Below are positions 61,423-64,000 of a stretch of 64,000 nt of DNA, piece after piece. The translations under genes were made by a program, and so were the position numbers. Every line of letters starts with the position of its first letter. The first letter of the stretch is position 1. The notes below the pieces were generated by a model. That model made no database searches and was not told the origin of the DNA. It saw nothing but the letters and a program-made list of their open reading frames with translations. This DNA is from Pseudomonas paraeruginosa PA7. GTDB lineage: Bacteria > Pseudomonadota > Gammaproteobacteria > Pseudomonadales > Pseudomonadaceae. The DNA is taken from NCBI RefSeq assembly GCF_000017205.1, contig NC_009656.1, forward strand, positions 1 to 64,000, read 5' to 3'.

Positions 61423-63084
61423 TTAGTCCGCTTTCGCGCCCTGCGCCAGGGCGTTGCCGACGCCCACCAGCAGCGCCCGGGTCTGCGCCACGATGGCGCT
61501 GCGGTAGGCCTCGTAGCGGGCGTCGCTGATGGCGTTGTCGTTGCGTGCGCTGCCGCCGCTCGCCGGTGAGCCGGTGTAGTAGTTGTTCATTACCGGGACA
61601 TGGATATGGCCGGCGGGGATGTCCAGGCCGAACGTGTCGCGCAGCACGGTGTTGCGATAGGCGCTCTCGTTGGACAGGTAGTCGCCGCCGCCGCCGTTGC
61701 GTGCGCAGATCCGGCGGTTCGGCGGCAGGACCAGGGCGGGGTCGGGCATCGCGTTCATCACCCCGTTGCTCGGTACGCTCTCGGTTTGCGGCTTGGCGCA
61801 GTCGGGGAAGAAGGCGTAGTTGGTGTGCCAGGTGACGTCGAAGCCTTCCGCGGCCTGGCTGGTGGCCCCCGGCGGTCGCTCGATGCCGCGCCAGGTATCG
61901 GCGGCGAGCAGCTGGCGGACCGGCAGCGAGGCCCTGGAGAACTGCGCCGGCAGGTTCCGTCGCCAGTGGCTGGCGCTGTCGTAGCCGAGCCAGCGGCGCG
62001 GCGGGTTGATGTTGCAGCCGGAGCCGGGCAGGGAAATCGGCGCGCTGCCAGGGTTGGTCACGCTGCCCAGGGGCAGCACGTAGTTGGGCAGCGCCTTGTC
62101 GGCGGGGCAGTAGACGATGCCGTCGTTGCCGGCGGAGGAACCGTGGAAGCGGCCGTTCCAGGCTTCCAGCCAGAACTGGTTGGCGCCGCCCTGGCTGATG
62201 GTGATCGAGGCGTCGACCCGCCGCGGGCCGGGGCGGAACCAGGGGCCGAGGGTGTCTTCCTGCATGCCGCGGTTGAACGGGTCGTAGCTGACCGGTAGCA
62301 GGTAGGCCTCGATGCGCAGCAGGCTGCCGTCGCTCAGGCGGATTTCGCGGCCGTCCAGCGCCAGGGCGGTGGCGCCCGAGGGATTGCCGTTGCGCAGGCC
62401 GGTGTTCGGCGTGCCGGGAGCGCCCAGGGTGAAGACGTCGAAACCGCTGATGATCATGCGCCGGTAGCGCGAGCCGTCGGCGGCGTAGCGGCGCGGCAGG
62501 TCGATGTCCAGTTGCCCGCGCGAGGCGCGTTCGAAGCGCCATTGCAGCGCCTGGGCCTGGGCCTGGCTCAGGCGGAAGGACGGTGCCCACTGGCGCAGGG
62601 TGCGGGTCATGTAGGTGCGCGTCCAGTAGAGCATGCGGTCGTCGCTGGCCGGCAGCGCGCCGGCGGGGATGGCGCGGCGGCCCTGGACCCGGTCGACGGC
62701 GGCGCGCCACAGCGCGCGGCCCTCTTCGGTCACCAGTTTCAGCGCCTTGGCGTAGCTGGTGACAGGAGTGCGGCCATTGTCGGCGCACAGGCGTCTGGCG
62801 AAGGCCGGTTCGAAGCCGTCGAAGCCGGCGCCCTTGACGATGCGCTCGGCCAGCGGCGTCTGGTCATGGGTGACGACGTTGGCGCCGCTGAACGGCAGTG
62901 GCGTGTCGAGCCGGCGTTCCTCGTAGGAGAGCGGCACGTCGCGGTTCCAGGCGCAGGCGGCGCTGGGTGGCTTGCGGGCGGCGGCGCGCTCGCCGCTGGC
63001 GGCCCAGCTGGCGCCGGGCAGCAGGGCCGCCGCGACGGCCAGGGCGAGGAGGGAGTGTCGGCTTGCGAAACGGGCGTAGCGCAT
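61423..63084 (-). CDS. Secreted pyroglutamyl-peptidase-like (C15-like) protein
   Basis: 553 residues from MRYARFASRHSLLALAVAAA, a signal peptide ending near GASWAAS. The body carries features of the C15 pyroglutamyl peptidase fold: RRMIISGFDVFTLG with NTGLRNGNPSGATALAL (compare TGFxPFGxxxxNPS), GNDGIVYCPADKALPN (candidate catalytic Cys) and LDIPAGHIHVPVMNNYY (compare xxGFIHVP, catalytic His). It is more than twice the usual length and exported, both odd for C15. An upstream ATG would add 10 codons; I start at 63084, where the signal peptide begins. Substrate unknown. Confidence 0.75.
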   Translation of the reverse strand: MRYARFASRHSLLALAVAAALLPGASWAASGERAAARKPPSAACAWNRDVPLSYEERRLDTPLPFSGANVVTHDQTPLAERIVKGAGFDGFEPAFARRLCADNGRTPVTSYAKALKLVTEEGRALWRAAVDRVQGRRAIPAGALPASDDRMLYWTRTYMTRTLRQWAPSFRLSQAQAQALQWRFERASRGQLDIDLPRRYAADGSRYRRMIISGFDVFTLGAPGTPNTGLRNGNPSGATALALDGREIRLSDGSLLRIEAYLLPVSYDPFNRGMQEDTLGPWFRPGPRRVDASITISQGGANQFWLEAWNGRFHGSSAGNDGIVYCPADKALPNYVLPLGSVTNPGSAPISLPGSGCNINPPRRWLGYDSASHWRRNLPAQFSRASLPVRQLLAADTWRGIERPPGATSQAAEGFDVTWHTNYAFFPDCAKPQTESVPSNGVMNAMPDPALVLPPNRRICARNGGGGDYLSNESAYRNTVLRDTFGLDIPAGHIHVPVMNNYYTGSPASGGSARNDNAISDARYEAYRSAIVAQTRALLVGVGNALAQGAKAD

Positions 63085-63114
63085 CGGTTGGACTCCTGTT
63101 CTTGTCCGGTACAT

Positions 63115-63618
63115 GGGTCGATCGGTGCGGTGGGCGAAACGCGGGCGAGCGGCGTCCGCCGGCGCGGACGAAACGCGTGACCCGGTGGAACGCTTGCGGT
63201 TGGGGAACGGCTAGGGGGAGCGCGTCGCTGCGGGGCGGCTACGCGCGGAAAGCGGATTGCGTGGAGTGGCGGAAGCGCCGGGGGACGTCAGTTCCTTTGC
63301 CATGGATGCACCGATCGTTGTTCTTGCTGTTGTGGGGCGTCGGTGGGTGCACGGCCGGACTTCGCACCCGTGCGGCATTCTTGGAGGCGCCGGCGCGGGG
63401 CGTCCAACGAATTTATGTGGCCGCCGGGGATAGGAAAAGTTGATGGCGGACCGGTGCCGAAGCGCCCTGCCCCGGTGTTTTCGCCGGCGTTGCGGCAACC
63501 CACCATGGCGCGTGCGTCGACCGCGCTGGTCTTCGCTGGCAAGGGCCGTCGACCTGCGCATGCCCTTGCGGTAGTCCGCCTGTCTGCTCCGGGCATGCCG
63601 GGCGGCTCGCCAGGGCCT
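63115..63618. other. Intergenic region, no gene seen
   Basis: About 500 bases upstream of the C15-like gene and downstream of the cupin fragment. Overlapping open frames show no homology features. It should contain the promoter of the C15-like gene, which I cannot pinpoint. Confidence 0.6.
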
Positions 63619-64000
63619 TCAACCGGCGGGCGTTTCGCCGCGGTCGCCGAGCCCGACCGGCATGCCCTCCACTCCCGCATGGAACAGCAACGCCTCCACC
63701 GGCTCGGCACCGGCGACCAGGCGATGGATGATATTCATCAGGCAGCCCGCCGCCTCGCCTTCCAGCACCCGGGTGCTCTGCGCGCCGTCGCGGGTCTCCA
63801 GGCGCAGTTCGCCCTTGAGCACGTAGAGCGCGCTGGGCATCGGATGGACCTGCCAATCCAGGCGTTCGTGGGCGGCCAGGCTCAGGCGCTGCACGGTGAG
63901 CTGCGGCTGGCCGAGGGGATAGCCGAGGTAGAGCGAGCCGTTCCAGGCGCAGCCGCTGCGCAGCAGGGTCTCGCGGTGCGGATGGGTTTCGGCCGGAAGG
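63619..64000 (-). CDS. Cupin-domain protein, C-terminal part (runs off the window)
   Basis: At least 126 residues, open to the window edge; the N-terminus is missing. The visible part reads LPAETHPHRETLLRSG, GSLYLGYPLGQPQLTVQRLS, then a cupin core (LDWQVHPMPSALYVLKGELR, CLMNIIHRLVAGAEPVEAL). Only some cupin metal ligands are obvious (His in VHPMP and NIIHR). Small cupin-2 proteins of this kind have no settled function. Confidence 0.82.
   Translation of the reverse strand, partial: LPAETHPHRETLLRSGCAWNGSLYLGYPLGQPQLTVQRLSLAAHERLDWQVHPMPSALYVLKGELRLETRDGAQSTRVLEGEAAGCLMNIIHRLVAGAEPVEALLFHAGVEGMPVGLGDRGETPAG

Overview
The window opens at a Pseudomonas aeruginosa-type replication origin (four DnaA boxes, then dnaA-dnaN-recF-gyrB) and follows the conserved origin-proximal gene order of that group as far as a C-terminal cupin fragment cut by the right edge. 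Base composition is GC-rich except for one AT-rich island at about 52.9-57.1 kb. Two features suggest a PA7-like lineage (P. paraeruginosa / exolysin clade) rather than a PAO1-like strain. There is no exoT between the DUF4010 membrane-protein gene and the CsgG-type lipoprotein cluster, where I recall it lying in PAO1. The gene I recall between gmhB and glyS in PAO1 survives only as a frameshifted, internally deleted scrap. DnaA, TrpI and other proteins are diverged but clearly orthologous. The species call rests on recall of gene order and not on a search.

Layout. (1) 1-6.7 kb: oriC and the replication genes, with parS centromere sites, two of them inside recF. (2) 7-25 kb, housekeeping: a PlsC-like acyltransferase and gmhB, glyQS, tag, lipid A acyltransferase htrB1, a PilZ protein, a YhhQ-type transporter, potassium uptake (trkH, trkA), translation-linked genes (rsmB, fmt, def), tsaP, dprA, tsaC and qor. 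(3) 25.6-40.6 kb, metabolism: hemF, aroE, a plcB / parvulin / helper trio, a choline-O-sulfate cluster (betC, an ABC-type binding protein, a SulP transporter, divergent LysR), hptC with a response regulator, trpBA with divergent trpI, a dodecin and a small DUF1161 protein.

(4) 40.9-57.1 kb: a two-partner-secretion contact-dependent inhibition locus (cdiB, cdiA, cdiI). cdiA carries an apparent one-base deletion near 44184 that splits the roughly 3.5-kcodon gene. Downstream lies a series of orphan immunity genes and promoterless CdiA toxin tips. Most junctions between them carry a copy of a RAYT (REP-associated tyrosine transposase) element: one full copy with near-perfect terminal inverted repeats, three short internally deleted derivatives and one end fragment. 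The last part of cdiI is duplicated 3.1 kb downstream. This cassette array with its associated elements is the most interesting part of the window.

(5) 57.1-64 kb: the DUF4010 membrane protein, a CsgG / DUF4810 / DUF799 lipoprotein operon, an XRE regulator, a secreted protein resembling pyroglutamyl peptidase (C15) and the cupin fragment.
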